Source: Peptoniphilus sp. GNH (GTDB taxonomy: Bacteria; Bacillota; Clostridia; Tissierellales; Peptoniphilaceae). From it: a stretch of 64,000 nucleotides of DNA. Shown here in pieces: positions 11,231 through 18,992 of this stretch (positions are counted from its first letter, which is position 1; every line of letters starts with the position of its first letter). The position numbers were made by a program, and so were the translations under genes. The stretch covers positions 892,979 through 956,978 of the forward strand of contig CP089931.1 in assembly GCA_021307325.1 (NCBI GenBank). The letters run 5' to 3'. The notes below the pieces were generated by a model. That model did not search any database and had not been told where the DNA came from. It saw only the letters and a list, made by a program, of their open reading frames with translations.

Positions 11231-12316
11231 TTAATTGTGTTTTCCCTTTAATCTGTCTTTTGCTTTTTCTTCAATTTGCTCCTTGGTTTGGATTGGATTG
11301 GTGCCATCTTGGTCTTTGCCAAGCCTGTAAACTCTAAGTTCTTCTGTTGCGCTAGGAAGCTTCTTTTCTTGTTGGAAAAACTCCCTGTACTTGCTTCTTG
11401 CTTTTTCTGTGTCTACAATCCAATAGTCCACACCATCATCTAACTTTTTGCCATAACCATCTATTGTACCAGTGCTTATATTTTCTCTATTTATCCCAAG
11501 ACCCCAATAGCCCAGATAGGCAATTTGACCATAGTTTAAATCCGTCTTTATGTTTTTGTCAACTATATCCAAAAGTTTTGGAAGGGCAAATATTGTCCTT
11601 GGTGACTTCAATCTATCAAATATTGACATTATAAAATCTTGTTGAGCTGATATCCTACCTATATCTGGCACAGGGTAGATATCTCTTATTCTCAAATATT
11701 TAACCGCATCCTCGCCGTTTAAAGTTTGCCAGCCCTTTTTAAAATCTATAACAAGAGCAGGTATGACCCAATCATCTCTTTTTTTGTAGTCTCTTGGTAT
11801 ATAAACCTCTATTCCACCTAAACTATCAATCAATTCTTTGATAAAGTTGTAATTTACGATTACATAATGGTCAATCTTACAATCCAAAAATTTCTCCACT
11901 GTCTTGGCCGTAAGCTGGACTCCTCCCATGGCATAGGCAGCATTTATTTTTTGAGTCTTGTGTCCTGGTATCGGAACCCTAGAATCTCTTGGTACTGAAA
12001 GTATCCTCGCCTTTTTCTCTTTAGGATCTAGAGAACAAAGCATCATTGTATCCGTTCTTCCCTTGTACTTTCCTTCTGGATCGTCTCTTGTTGGAGTAGT
12101 ATCTTCTCCCAAGAGCAAAATATTTAAAACTTGATTATCCTTAAATACGTCTTTAGTCTGGACCCTTTGAGGCTCCTCCACCTTTTTTTCAGCACTTGGT
12201 CTCAATTTTTCTTGGTTAAAATTGCTGCCTTTAGGAAGCACAAATTTTAAAAAGGCCAAGGCCGATGAAAGAATAAGTATAATTAAAATTACAAAAAATC
12301 TGATTATTTTCTTCAT
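11231..12316 (-). CDS. LytR-CpsA-Psr (LCP) family cell-wall polymer transferase
   Basis: Membrane-anchored LCP protein that attaches undecaprenyl-linked glycopolymers to peptidoglycan. It is 361 aa: a short cytoplasmic start, one transmembrane helix at about residues 5-25, then the LCP domain from ~65 to ~275. Conserved elements are NILLLGED, GRTDTMML (the Arg/Asp that bind pyrophosphate), ILSVPRDSRVPIPG and HYVIVNYNFIKELIDSLGGI, plus LRIRD later. The C-terminal ~80 residues are charged. It sits between the BofA-like protein and alr, a cell-envelope neighbourhood. It also gives a surface-polymer context for the SLH proteins elsewhere in the window. Confidence 0.92.
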   Translation of the reverse strand: MKKIIRFFVILIILILSSALAFLKFVLPKGSNFNQEKLRPSAEKKVEEPQRVQTKDVFKDNQVLNILLLGEDTTPTRDDPEGKYKGRTDTMMLCSLDPKEKKARILSVPRDSRVPIPGHKTQKINAAYAMGGVQLTAKTVEKFLDCKIDHYVIVNYNFIKELIDSLGGIEVYIPRDYKKRDDWVIPALVIDFKKGWQTLNGEDAVKYLRIRDIYPVPDIGRISAQQDFIMSIFDRLKSPRTIFALPKLLDIVDKNIKTDLNYGQIAYLGYWGLGINRENISTGTIDGYGKKLDDGVDYWIVDTEKARSKYREFFQQEKKLPSATEELRVYRLGKDQDGTNPIQTKEQIEEKAKDRLKGKHN

Positions 12317-12371
12317 ATAGTCTCCTTGTTCTTTTTATAATAGCAAAATTGATAAATAAATAAAAGAAGAT

Positions 12372-12614
12372 TTATATAAGTTGCATAAGTGCCAAGACAA
12401 TAATCCCTGGCACCCCACCAACTCCAACTAAAAATAAGTTTTGAAAAGAATAATTTATTCCTATACCGTAAAAACTGCCTACATAATTAAATATGTATAG
12501 AAGAATCACCCCTCCTATAATATTTAATACAATTTTAAAAATCCCCTTTAAGGATTTTAAAATTAAAATTCCCGCTATTATAGCCAGAATCCCCCCTGTA
12601 AAAAGGCCCGTCAT
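12372..12614 (-). CDS. BofA-like (pro-sigma-K processing inhibitor family) membrane protein
   Basis: 80-aa hydrophobic protein with two to three transmembrane segments (GGILAIIAGILILKSLKGIF, then FKIVLNIIGGVILLYIFNYV) and a C-terminal GGVPGIIVLALMQLI, the typical end of BofA proteins. In Bacillus, BofA restrains the sigma-K protease during sporulation, but homologues occur in Firmicutes not known to sporulate. No other sporulation gene is visible here, so the role is open. It overlaps the preceding kinase-like gene by 4 nt and is probably co-translated with it. Confidence 0.8.
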   Translation of the reverse strand: MTGLFTGGILAIIAGILILKSLKGIFKIVLNIIGGVILLYIFNYVGSFYGIGINYSFQNLFLVGVGGVPGIIVLALMQLI

Positions 12615-13258
12615 AAAAGGTCCTCACTTTCTTTGATTCTGACTATATCCGCTATGATTTCTGCAACTTCAGAAAGAGAGAAAATAGACGCATCTATGGA
12701 AATATCGTACTCCATAGCATCTTGCCATTCTTTTTTTGTATTTTTATTGTAAAAATTTCTTCTCCTGCTATCATACTTTTTAATCCTGGCATCCACATTT
12801 TCATTAGTGTCCTTGTGAACTTGCATCGCCCTTTTTCTCCTGAACTCATAAGGTGCATGAATAAAAATTTTCAAAATATTTTCCTGGTCTTTTAATACAT
12901 AAGAGGCACATTTTTCCAAAAAAATGCAAGGCCCCATGCTAGCAAGATGCCTTATTGCCTTGGACTGAGATAAAAAAGCCGCTTCATTTGAAAAAAGATC
13001 CTCCTTATTTATGGATTTATTTTCCATATAAAGATCATATATTGTATCCTTTGGCATGATCTCTTCTCCCTTTAATATATCTTGATCAAAGCCTGACTCA
13101 AGCGATTTAAGTTCTATGGTTTTTTCGTCATACAGAGGGATAGACAGTTTTTTTGAAATCATTCTTGCAATTTCACTTCCGCCACTTCCGTACTCTCTGT
13201 TTATGCAAATTGTATAAGTGGTTTTCTTTTCACTTTTTAAAAAATCAAAAATTCCCAT
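12611..13258 (-). CDS. Cytidylate-kinase-like P-loop protein
   Basis: 215-aa P-loop NTPase of the cytidylate-kinase-like family. The N-terminus reads TICINREYGSGGSEIARMIS, where GSGGSEIA is the family's modified Walker A; it continues KLSIPLYDEKTIELKSLESG and later has SMGPCIFLEKCASYVL and IFIHAPYEFRRKRAMQVH, the substrate-binding and LID regions. It is not the housekeeping Cmk, whose sequence differs. The substrate is unknown. It is the first gene after the rplL terminator and is coupled to the BofA-like gene by a 4-nt overlap. Confidence 0.82.
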   Translation of the reverse strand: MGIFDFLKSEKKTTYTICINREYGSGGSEIARMISKKLSIPLYDEKTIELKSLESGFDQDILKGEEIMPKDTIYDLYMENKSINKEDLFSNEAAFLSQSKAIRHLASMGPCIFLEKCASYVLKDQENILKIFIHAPYEFRRKRAMQVHKDTNENVDARIKKYDSRRRNFYNKNTKKEWQDAMEYDISIDASIFSLSEVAEIIADIVRIKESEDLL

Positions 13259-13313
13259 AATTCCTCCATTCTCTTAAATTTTAACACACAACTTAAAGGA
13301 CATTAAAAGTATA

Positions 13314-13340
13314 ATAAAAAAACCCCCATCTGGGGGTTAA
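13314..13340 (-). terminator. Intrinsic terminator of the rplJL operon
   Basis: Stem AACCCCC / GGGGGTT with a 4-nt loop, followed on the minus strand by a run of seven or more T. It is about 20 nt past the rplL stop codon. Confidence 0.88.
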
Positions 13341-13357
13341 ATTTTTGTGAAATTTTT

Positions 13358-13738
13358 TTACTTAACTTCTACAGTTGCTCCAACTTCTTCAAGCTTAGCC
13401 TTTATTTCGTCAGCTTGTTCTTTTGAAACGCCTTCTTTGATAGCCTTAGGAGCTTCGTCTACAAGAGCCTTAGCTTCCTTTAGACCAAGACCTGTAAGAT
13501 CCTTAACAACCTTAACAACCTTAATCTTTTCTTGACCTGCTGATGCAAGAATTACATCAAAGTTAGTCTTTTCTTCAGCTGCTGGAGCTGCGCCACCTGC
13601 TGGAGCTGCTGCTGCAACTGCCATTGGTGCTGCTGCTGATACTCCGAATTCTTCTTCAAGAGCCTTAACTGCTTCTGAAAGTTCTAGTACTGTTAAACCT
13701 TTAATTTCTTCAATAAGTGCTTGGATTTTATCTGACAT
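13358..13738 (-). CDS. rplL: 50S ribosomal protein L7/L12
   Basis: 126-aa acidic stalk protein that binds translation GTPases. The N-terminal dimerisation part ([20 protein letters not shown]) is followed by an Ala/Pro/Gly-rich hinge ([13 protein letters not shown]). The C-terminal factor-binding domain contains [20 protein letters not shown] and ends GATVEVK. All features match the family at normal length. It follows rplJ by 29 nt and is terminated just downstream. Confidence 0.98.
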   Translation of the reverse strand: MSDKIQALIEEIKGLTVLELSEAVKALEEEFGVSAAAPMAVAAAAPAGGAAPAAEEKTNFDVILASAGQEKIKVVKVVKDLTGLGLKEAKALVDEAPKAIKEGVSKEQADEIKAKLEEVGATVEVK

Positions 13739-13767
13739 TTTTTTACCTCCTAAAATTTATACTGCTC

Positions 13768-14301
13768 TTATGCAGCTTCTCCCTTTTGATCTGCTATTGC
13801 TTGTAGGACTACTGCAAGTCCTCTTAAATTGCCTTGCAAAACATTTACAAGACCTTGGATTGGTGTATTCAACATGCCAAGTAGTTGAGCCACAAGAACT
13901 TCCTTTGCAGGTAGCTTTGCAAGAGCTTCAACTTCTGCCTTGCTTACAACTTTTCCATCAACGAATCCCGCTTTTAGCTCAAGAGCTTCATGGTCTTTTG
14001 CAAATTCAGCTGCAACTTTTGCTGCTGATACTTCGTCGTGAAGTGAAAATGCAATCGCTGAAGGACCAACCAAAAATTCTTCTAAACCTTCATGACCGAG
14101 ATCTGCAAATGCTCTTCTCATCATGGTGTTTTTGTAAACCTTGTACTCTACATTAACTTCTCTGAATTTCTTTCTAAGCTCAGTAACTTCATCAACAGAA
14201 AGTCCTCTGTAATTTACAAGAACTATTCCCTTAGCTCCTTCGATTTTACCTTTTATCTCAGAAACTAAGTCCTCTTTCATTTGGAGTTTTTCTTCTTTCA
14301 T
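13768..14301 (-). CDS. rplJ: 50S ribosomal protein L10
   Basis: 177-aa base of the ribosomal stalk that carries the L7/L12 dimers. Typical motifs: KIEGAKGIVLVNYRGLSVDE, LRKKFREVNVEYKVYKNTMM, and the C-terminal helix binding L12 (LVNVLQGNLRGLAVVLQAIA). A GGAGGTGAATT site precedes the ATG. The gene is preceded by a classical L10 leader, so L10-L12 autoregulation is expected. Unusually, rplA and rplK are not upstream; birA is, and the operon has its own promoter. Confidence 0.98.
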   Translation of the reverse strand: MKEEKLQMKEDLVSEIKGKIEGAKGIVLVNYRGLSVDEVTELRKKFREVNVEYKVYKNTMMRRAFADLGHEGLEEFLVGPSAIAFSLHDEVSAAKVAAEFAKDHEALELKAGFVDGKVVSKAEVEALAKLPAKEVLVAQLLGMLNTPIQGLVNVLQGNLRGLAVVLQAIADQKGEAA

Positions 14302-14414
14302 AATTCACCTCCATAAATAAAAAAAATCTCACGCCGCGTGAGATGAACAATCAAAATACGATTATAAACCTCGGTAGGATTTTTAAGCTACTGCCCCTAC
14401 TGTCTGCGGCTAAC
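14302..14414 (-). ncRNA. L10 leader (autoregulatory 5' UTR of rplJL) with attenuator
   Basis: From the predicted transcript start, the minus strand carries the typical L10-leader core (GACAGTAGG...AGCTTAAAAATCCTACCGAGG, with CAGTAGG pairing CCTACCG). This is the known binding site for the L10-(L12)n complex. Further down, a perfect hairpin ATCTCACGC / GCGTGAGAT at 14326-14344 is followed by eight T residues, an intrinsic terminator just before the rplJ ribosome site. Together they suggest premature-termination control rather than only translational repression. Confidence 0.88.
14315..14344 (-). terminator. Attenuator terminator inside the rplJ leader
   Basis: Nine-base-pair perfect stem (ATCTCACGC / GCGTGAGAT, minimal loop) with a T8ATTT tract, lying between the L10-binding element and the rplJ ribosome-binding site. 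Confidence 0.8.
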
Positions 14415-14420
14415 ATCAGT

Positions 14421-14449
14421 ATTATATTTAATCATTTATTCCTTGTCAA
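14421..14449 (-). promoter_or_regulatory. Consensus sigma-A promoter of rplJL, placed in the 3' end of birA
   Basis: On the minus strand TTGACA (14449-14444) and TATAAT (14426-14421) are separated by exactly 17 bp: a perfect consensus promoter, fitting strong ribosomal-protein expression. The -35 box lies within the last codons of birA. Transcription would begin near 14414, right at the start of the L10 leader. Confidence 0.9.
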
Positions 14450-15203
14450 GGCTTTTTATGGAAACTTCCCCAGAATTTAAAAGAATTTTTTCATTGCCAA
14501 CTTCTAGCTCTAAAAATCCATCTTTAGAAATACCCAAAACTTTTCCAAAAGCTTCTCTGCCTTCAACCATGTAGCTTATATATCTGCCTTTTAACAGATT
14601 TAGCTTCTCAAAATTTTCGACAACATACTCACTTGTCTTATTCCTAATTGTAAAAATCTCATTTAATATAGAAGCTATAAGCTCATTTCTAGAAGTTTTA
14701 GTATTTAAAAAGCTAACTTTGTCCCTTAATTCGATGGGCATGTCCGCCGCCAAAACATTTATCCCTATGCCAGCAACAAGCCTGTCAATTTTTTGCTTAA
14801 AAGGATTATATACACCCTCTATGAGAATACCGCCGAGTTTTTTTTCATTAAGATAGATGTCATTTACCCACTTGAGCTTTAGATTATCAGAATATGCCTT
14901 TAGAGCTTCGTAGACAGCTAGTCCTATTCGAAGAGTTAAGATGGAGTCTATATCTATAAAAGTATCTTTTAAAACAAGGCTCATATAGATTCCTCTGCCC
15001 CTTGGTGATTCAAAAGTTCTTCCAAATCTACCCCTGCCCTTAGTCTGAAAATCAGCTAGACAGACTTCAAGATTGTCCCTTGATAAAATTTCTTTTTTCA
15101 AAAAATCATTAGTTGAAGTAATCTCATCAAATATATTTATTTTTATATTTTTCAAATCTTCACACAAAAACTTTCTTATCTCGCACTCATTTAAAGCTTG
15201 CAT
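14436..15203 (-). CDS. birA: Biotin--[acetyl-CoA-carboxylase] ligase
   Basis: 255-aa single-domain (group I) biotin protein ligase that makes biotinyl-AMP and attaches biotin to carboxylase BCCP domains. The catalytic motif KGRGRFGRTFESPRG lies at about residues 74-90, then the biotin-binding LKWVNDIYLNEKKLGGILIE, and a small C-terminal SH3-like part (YMVEGREAFGKVLGISKDG). There is no N-terminal helix-turn-helix, so it should not be a transcription repressor as in E. coli. GAGGTGGG precedes the ATG. Its last codons contain the rplJ promoter. Confidence 0.95.
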   Translation of the reverse strand: MQALNECEIRKFLCEDLKNIKINIFDEITSTNDFLKKEILSRDNLEVCLADFQTKGRGRFGRTFESPRGRGIYMSLVLKDTFIDIDSILTLRIGLAVYEALKAYSDNLKLKWVNDIYLNEKKLGGILIEGVYNPFKQKIDRLVAGIGINVLAADMPIELRDKVSFLNTKTSRNELIASILNEIFTIRNKTSEYVVENFEKLNLLKGRYISYMVEGREAFGKVLGISKDGFLELEVGNEKILLNSGEVSIKSLDKE

Positions 15204-15213
15204 GTCCCACCTC

Positions 15214-15242
15214 TTGACTTATCTAATGGCTTTCATTATACT
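15214..15242 (+). promoter_or_regulatory. Sigma-A promoter for tRNA-Ser and SRP RNA
   Basis: TTGACT (15214-15219), 17-bp spacer, TATACT (15237-15242). The predicted start near 15249 is about 12 nt before the tRNA. It is divergent from birA, whose start codon is at 15203. Confidence 0.8.
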
Positions 15243-15260
15243 ACAAGATAGGAAATTTTT

Positions 15261-15351
15261 GGAGAGATGTCCGAGAGGTTGAAGGAGCACGCCTGGAAAG
15301 CGTGTAAACGGCTAAACCGTTTCGGGGGTTCGAATCCCCCTCTCTCCGCCA
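15261..15351 (+). tRNA. tRNA-Ser(GGA)
   Basis: Complete class II tRNA with CCA encoded. Acceptor GGAGAGA pairs with TCTCTCC, the anticodon loop CTGGAAA carries GGA, the long variable arm is present (ACGGCTAAACCGT), and the T arm reads GGGGGTTCGAATCCCCC. It has a consensus promoter just upstream and sits 11 nt before the SRP RNA, so the two are probably co-transcribed and processed. Confidence 0.98.
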
Positions 15352-15361
15352 GTATAAAATT

Positions 15362-15632
15362 TGCCGTACTAGATGGGGAGCTAGCGGCACCCTATAACCC
15401 ACAATCCGCTACAGTGGGATTGAATTCCCCACCTAGGATTATACTTGTGTGGTCTGCCCCATGTAAGCAGCGTTGAGAGCAGGGCCTTGCGCAATGGAAA
15501 CTTTCGAACCGTGTCAGGTCTTGACGGAAGCAGCACTAAGGAAGAATTTTCATGTGCCGTAAGTTCCCCCTGCTGGAGCCGGCTGCATGGGTAACGCATG
15601 TGAGTATAATTCGAAGTGGGGTGTACGGTTAC
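15362..15632 (+). ncRNA. ffs: Signal recognition particle RNA, large Bacillus type
   Basis: About 270 nt. The ends pair (TGCCGTAC with GTACGGTTA). The universally conserved Ffh-binding helix 8 is visible around 15510-15540 as GTGTCAGGTC...GGAAGCAGCACTAAG. The 5' third (GGGGAGCTAGCGGCACC...) fits the Alu domain present in Firmicutes but lost in E. coli 4.5S RNA. Exact ends are estimated from the terminal pairing. Confidence 0.93.
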
Positions 15633-15663
15633 ATATTAATTTTAAAAAACTCTGTGAATTTTT

Positions 15664-15727
15664 CTCTTAGAAAAATATAAACTCTTACATTTTGAATTTT
15701 ATCAAGAATTTTCTAAGAGTTTTTTAA
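15664..15727 (+). terminator. Terminator after SRP RNA
   Basis: CTCTTAGAAAA and TTTTCTAAGAG form a stem across a long loop, followed by TTTTTT; a shorter alternative stem uses AACTCTTA / TAAGAGTT. It ends the tRNA-Ser/SRP RNA transcript. Confidence 0.65.
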
Positions 15728-15859
15728 TTTATAACTTAATAATTAAATCTAATTTAGCAGGTCCTAAGGCCTGCTTTTTCATTGCTTATACTTAATATTC
15801 TTAATTCTTTTGTAACTTTTGATTTTAAGACGATATGTTATAATTTTATTGAGGTGGAT

Positions 15860-16894
15860 ATGGAAACACTTATTAGTATTAGAGATTTAAAAAGAGTATA
15901 TAAGATGGGTGGAGAAAAAGTCTATGCCCTAAACGGGATCAATCTAGATATATATAGAGGAGAGATTTTGTGCTTGCTTGGCACTTCTGGTTCTGGAAAG
16001 TCCACCCTGCTAAATATGATAGCGGGTCTTGATAGACCGAGTGCCGGTTCAATAAAATTCGGCAAGGTGGATTTTACAAAATTAAATGAAGCACAGATAA
16101 CTCATTTCAGACAATTAAATGTCGGGTTTGTCTTTCAATCATATAATCTGATTCCAACTTTAAATGCCCTAGACAATGTGGCCTTGGGTTTGATTTTTAA
16201 GGGAGTACCCAAGGCAAAAAGAGATGCTCTCGCCAAAGATATCTTGGAAAAAGTCGGGCTTGGCGATCGGATTTATCATAAGCCATCAGAAATGAGTGGT
16301 GGTCAGCAACAAAGAGTGTCTATTGCAAGAGCCTTTGTAGATAAACCCAAAATTGTATTTGCCGATGAACCAACTGGAAACTTGGACACCAAGACATCTT
16401 TTGAAATTATGGACCTGATGTGTCAAATGGCAAGAGATCATGATCAAACTCTTATTATAGTAACCCACGATGTGGAAACTTCAATCTATGCAGATAGGAT
16501 TGTGGAATTAAGAGATGGTGTGGTCATTCGAGAAGAAACAAACAAGGCAAAGATACCTCGCCCATCAGAAAAAGATACAATGAATGAAGAAGAAATCTCT
16601 AAAGACCATGATGACAAAACTTTAGGTGAAGATGAAGATAAGACCTCACCAGAAAATGATGTGGGCGATACTTCTAATGATGAGTCAGATAATTTTTGCG
16701 AAGAAGACTCCTCTTCTGAAAGTGAAAAAATTTCTAAAGGTGTTTCAGACGAGGGAAAATCTTTAGAAAATTCGGATAAAGACATAAACCCTTCCGAGGA
16801 AATTTTAGATAAAGAAACTAATGAAGATTTTACTCAAGAAAAAATTGATGAACTAGAAAAAAGTGAGGATGAGAATGAAAATGAAGATAATTAA
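15860..16894 (+). CDS. ABC transporter ATP-binding protein (MacB/LolD type) with acidic C-terminal tail
   Basis: 344-aa ATPase partner of the FtsX-type permease two genes downstream. The core (~1-230) has Walker A GTSGSGKSTLLN, Q-loop FVFQSYNLIPTL, signature [14 protein letters not shown] and Walker B KIVFADEPTGNLD. The last ~110 residues are an unusual Asp/Glu/Ser-rich, disordered tail (for example NEEEISKDHDDKTLGEDEDK) absent from standard LolD/MacB ATPases. The start at 15860 is set by GAGGTGGAT just upstream; an extended -10 (TGtTATAAT, 15836-15844) lies very close. The next gene starts inside its last codons. Confidence 0.9.
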   Translation: METLISIRDLKRVYKMGGEKVYALNGINLDIYRGEILCLLGTSGSGKSTLLNMIAGLDRPSAGSIKFGKVDFTKLNEAQITHFRQLNVGFVFQSYNLIPTLNALDNVALGLIFKGVPKAKRDALAKDILEKVGLGDRIYHKPSEMSGGQQQRVSIARAFVDKPKIVFADEPTGNLDTKTSFEIMDLMCQMARDHDQTLIIVTHDVETSIYADRIVELRDGVVIREETNKAKIPRPSEKDTMNEEEISKDHDDKTLGEDEDKTSPENDVGDTSNDESDNFCEEDSSSESEKISKGVSDEGKSLENSDKDINPSEEILDKETNEDFTQEKIDELEKSEDENENEDN

Positions 16895-18992
16895 GAAAAA
16901 TGGACTCAGCCTGTTTTTAGCGCTTGTGCTTGCCTTTACATATATGGGAAGCTGGAGCCAAGTTTTTGCAGATGATATTAAGCTTACTGTTGAAGCTAGC
17001 ACGCAAACTGTCGGCATAAAAGCTGACCACAACAAGAGAGTCGAAGTTACAATCAAAAATCTAAGCGACATAGCAGTAACAGGACTCACTGCCCAAGCTG
17101 TTATCGAAAATCCAGACAAGGTCTTTATTGATGGCAATGGATTTTTAACTCTAGACAAAAAAAATTTAAACACAGTTAATAATGTCGACAAAAATACGAC
17201 TCTTACCAGTGGCAGTTTTTCTTTTAGATATGGCAATATAACCGAGTCTTGTACTGTGCCTGTCAAAATAAATTTGAGATATTATACAAACGATGGTAGA
17301 GACTTCCATGAGCAAAATGAAACAATCTATGTACGTGTAGATGTTCCAAAATTCGAAAACCCCGCACTTGAAATTAAAAAGGTGGAATCTATTTGGCCCC
17401 AAAATGCAGAAGCAGGTCAAGCTTTCCAAGTGGGATTTGAAGTGAAAAATACAGGCATGGCACTTGCAAAAAATATAAAGCTTTCTCTTGACGGTCTAGC
17501 AGATGAAAAAGTAACACTTGCCTCTGGCCTTGCGACAGCAGATATAACATCTCTTGCCCCAGGAGCAAGCAAATATATCACCTTCAATTTAAAGACCAAC
17601 AAGCAAGTAAAACCAGGCTCTTACCTTTTAAAACTAGACTACGCTTTTACTGGAGAATTTTCCGAAAAATCAGCACCTCCTACCAAGGGAGACTACCAAT
17701 TCACAGTTGATATAGCAAAATCTACAAAAGAGCAATCTTCTCTAGAATTTAGAAATGTAACCTTTCCCACAGCTGCTATCGGAAGAAATAGGACAGCTTT
17801 AATTTCCTTTGAACTTTTCAACACCGGAAAACAATCTATAAAAAACATCACAGTTACAGCTACAAGTACCCAACAAGATGGTCTAGCTTCCAAATCTCTT
17901 ACAAGCATAAAAACCAAGGAAATCCTTCCAAATTCAAGTGGCAAGTATAACTTCGAATTTATAACAACTCCTTCAGCTCAAACAAACAACTATCCGGTTG
18001 AGCTAAAGGCAAGTTTTATAGATGAAGATGGCACCGAAAAAACCATAAGCCAAATGGCTGGTGTATTTGTAAAAGCGCCCAAGGAAGGCACGGGAACGGA
18101 AAATTCTTCGACACCTAAGCTTATAATTGAAGAATATTTCTTTGAACCAGAAATTATAGAAGCTGGTCAACCCTTCACTATGCACCTTACAATTTTCAAT
18201 ACAAATTCTAAAAAAGCTGTGAAAAATATAAAACTGGCCCTCACAGGTGACTCAGTTGAAAAAGCAAATCCCGACTCTAAAGGTGCGCCATCAAATGCCT
18301 CTGTATTTACGCCAATTGATTCTTCAAACACTTTTTATATAGATTCAATCGCACCAGGCAAAAGAGTTAACAAAAAAATAATCCTCACAACAGTACCTGA
18401 TACAGCAGCAAAAACCTACACCCTAGTTGCAAATTTCGAATATGAAGATGCAAAGGCGGAAAAATTTACTGCAACAGAACAAATCGGAGTTCCCGTAGTT
18501 CAACAAGCTAAATTGGACATCGGAGAAATCGTGACTCAAGGAAACTTTACTCTCGGTATGGATTCCCCCTTGTCATGTGAATTTTACAACACCGGCAAGG
18601 CAACCCTTTATAATGTGATGGTAAAAATTTCTGGAGAAGGTTTCAAATCAGATACACCAACCTACTATAAGGGCAACTTTTCAACTGGTTCTTCTGACCA
18701 ATTCTCTTGCAACATCACACCAGATTCTCCTGGCGAAAAAACAGCCAAGTTGACTTTCACTTATGAAGATGCCACTGGAAAATCTCACGAAAAAGTAGAA
18801 GAATACAAATTCACAGTAGAAGATATGCCCCAAACAAATCCTGATGATATGCCAAACGACGCTCCAAAAGGCGGTGGCACAATTAAAAAAATCTTAATTG
18901 GCCTAATTATAATCGCCTTGGCTCTAGCTCTTGGATTCTTCATAAAGAAACGTCGTGATAAGAAAAAAGCCGATCAAGACTTGGAGATTTAA
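16875..18992 (+). CDS. Secreted/membrane protein with CARDB-like repeats, ABC-module partner
   Basis: About 705 aa: signal peptide (IIKKNGLSLFLALVLAFTYM...VFADD), then a long extracellular region of three or four CARDB/NEW3-like beta-sandwich repeats (recurring patterns such as GQAFQVGFEVKNTGMALAKN and GQPFTMHLTIFNTNSKKAVK). One C-terminal transmembrane helix (ILIGLIIIALALALGFFI) and a Lys/Arg-rich tail follow. Several in-frame starts lie between 16863 and 16881; 16875 has the best GAGG spacing. It overlaps the ATPase gene and its stop overlaps the permease start (TAATG). It may act as the extracellular adaptor of the transporter; that role is inferred from operon structure. Confidence 0.8.
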   Translation: MKMKIIKKNGLSLFLALVLAFTYMGSWSQVFADDIKLTVEASTQTVGIKADHNKRVEVTIKNLSDIAVTGLTAQAVIENPDKVFIDGNGFLTLDKKNLNTVNNVDKNTTLTSGSFSFRYGNITESCTVPVKINLRYYTNDGRDFHEQNETIYVRVDVPKFENPALEIKKVESIWPQNAEAGQAFQVGFEVKNTGMALAKNIKLSLDGLADEKVTLASGLATADITSLAPGASKYITFNLKTNKQVKPGSYLLKLDYAFTGEFSEKSAPPTKGDYQFTVDIAKSTKEQSSLEFRNVTFPTAAIGRNRTALISFELFNTGKQSIKNITVTATSTQQDGLASKSLTSIKTKEILPNSSGKYNFEFITTPSAQTNNYPVELKASFIDEDGTEKTISQMAGVFVKAPKEGTGTENSSTPKLIIEEYFFEPEIIEAGQPFTMHLTIFNTNSKKAVKNIKLALTGDSVEKANPDSKGAPSNASVFTPIDSSNTFYIDSIAPGKRVNKKIILTTVPDTAAKTYTLVANFEYEDAKAEKFTATEQIGVPVVQQAKLDIGEIVTQGNFTLGMDSPLSCEFYNTGKATLYNVMVKISGEGFKSDTPTYYKGNFSTGSSDQFSCNITPDSPGEKTAKLTFTYEDATGKSHEKVEEYKFTVEDMPQTNPDDMPNDAPKGGGTIKKILIGLIIIALALALGFFIKKRRDKKKADQDLEI

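Noticed and set aside
13770-14156. 128-codon plus-strand frame opposite rplJ
   Set aside because: Leu/Gln-rich mirror of the rplJ codons; no ribosome site; shadow of the real gene.
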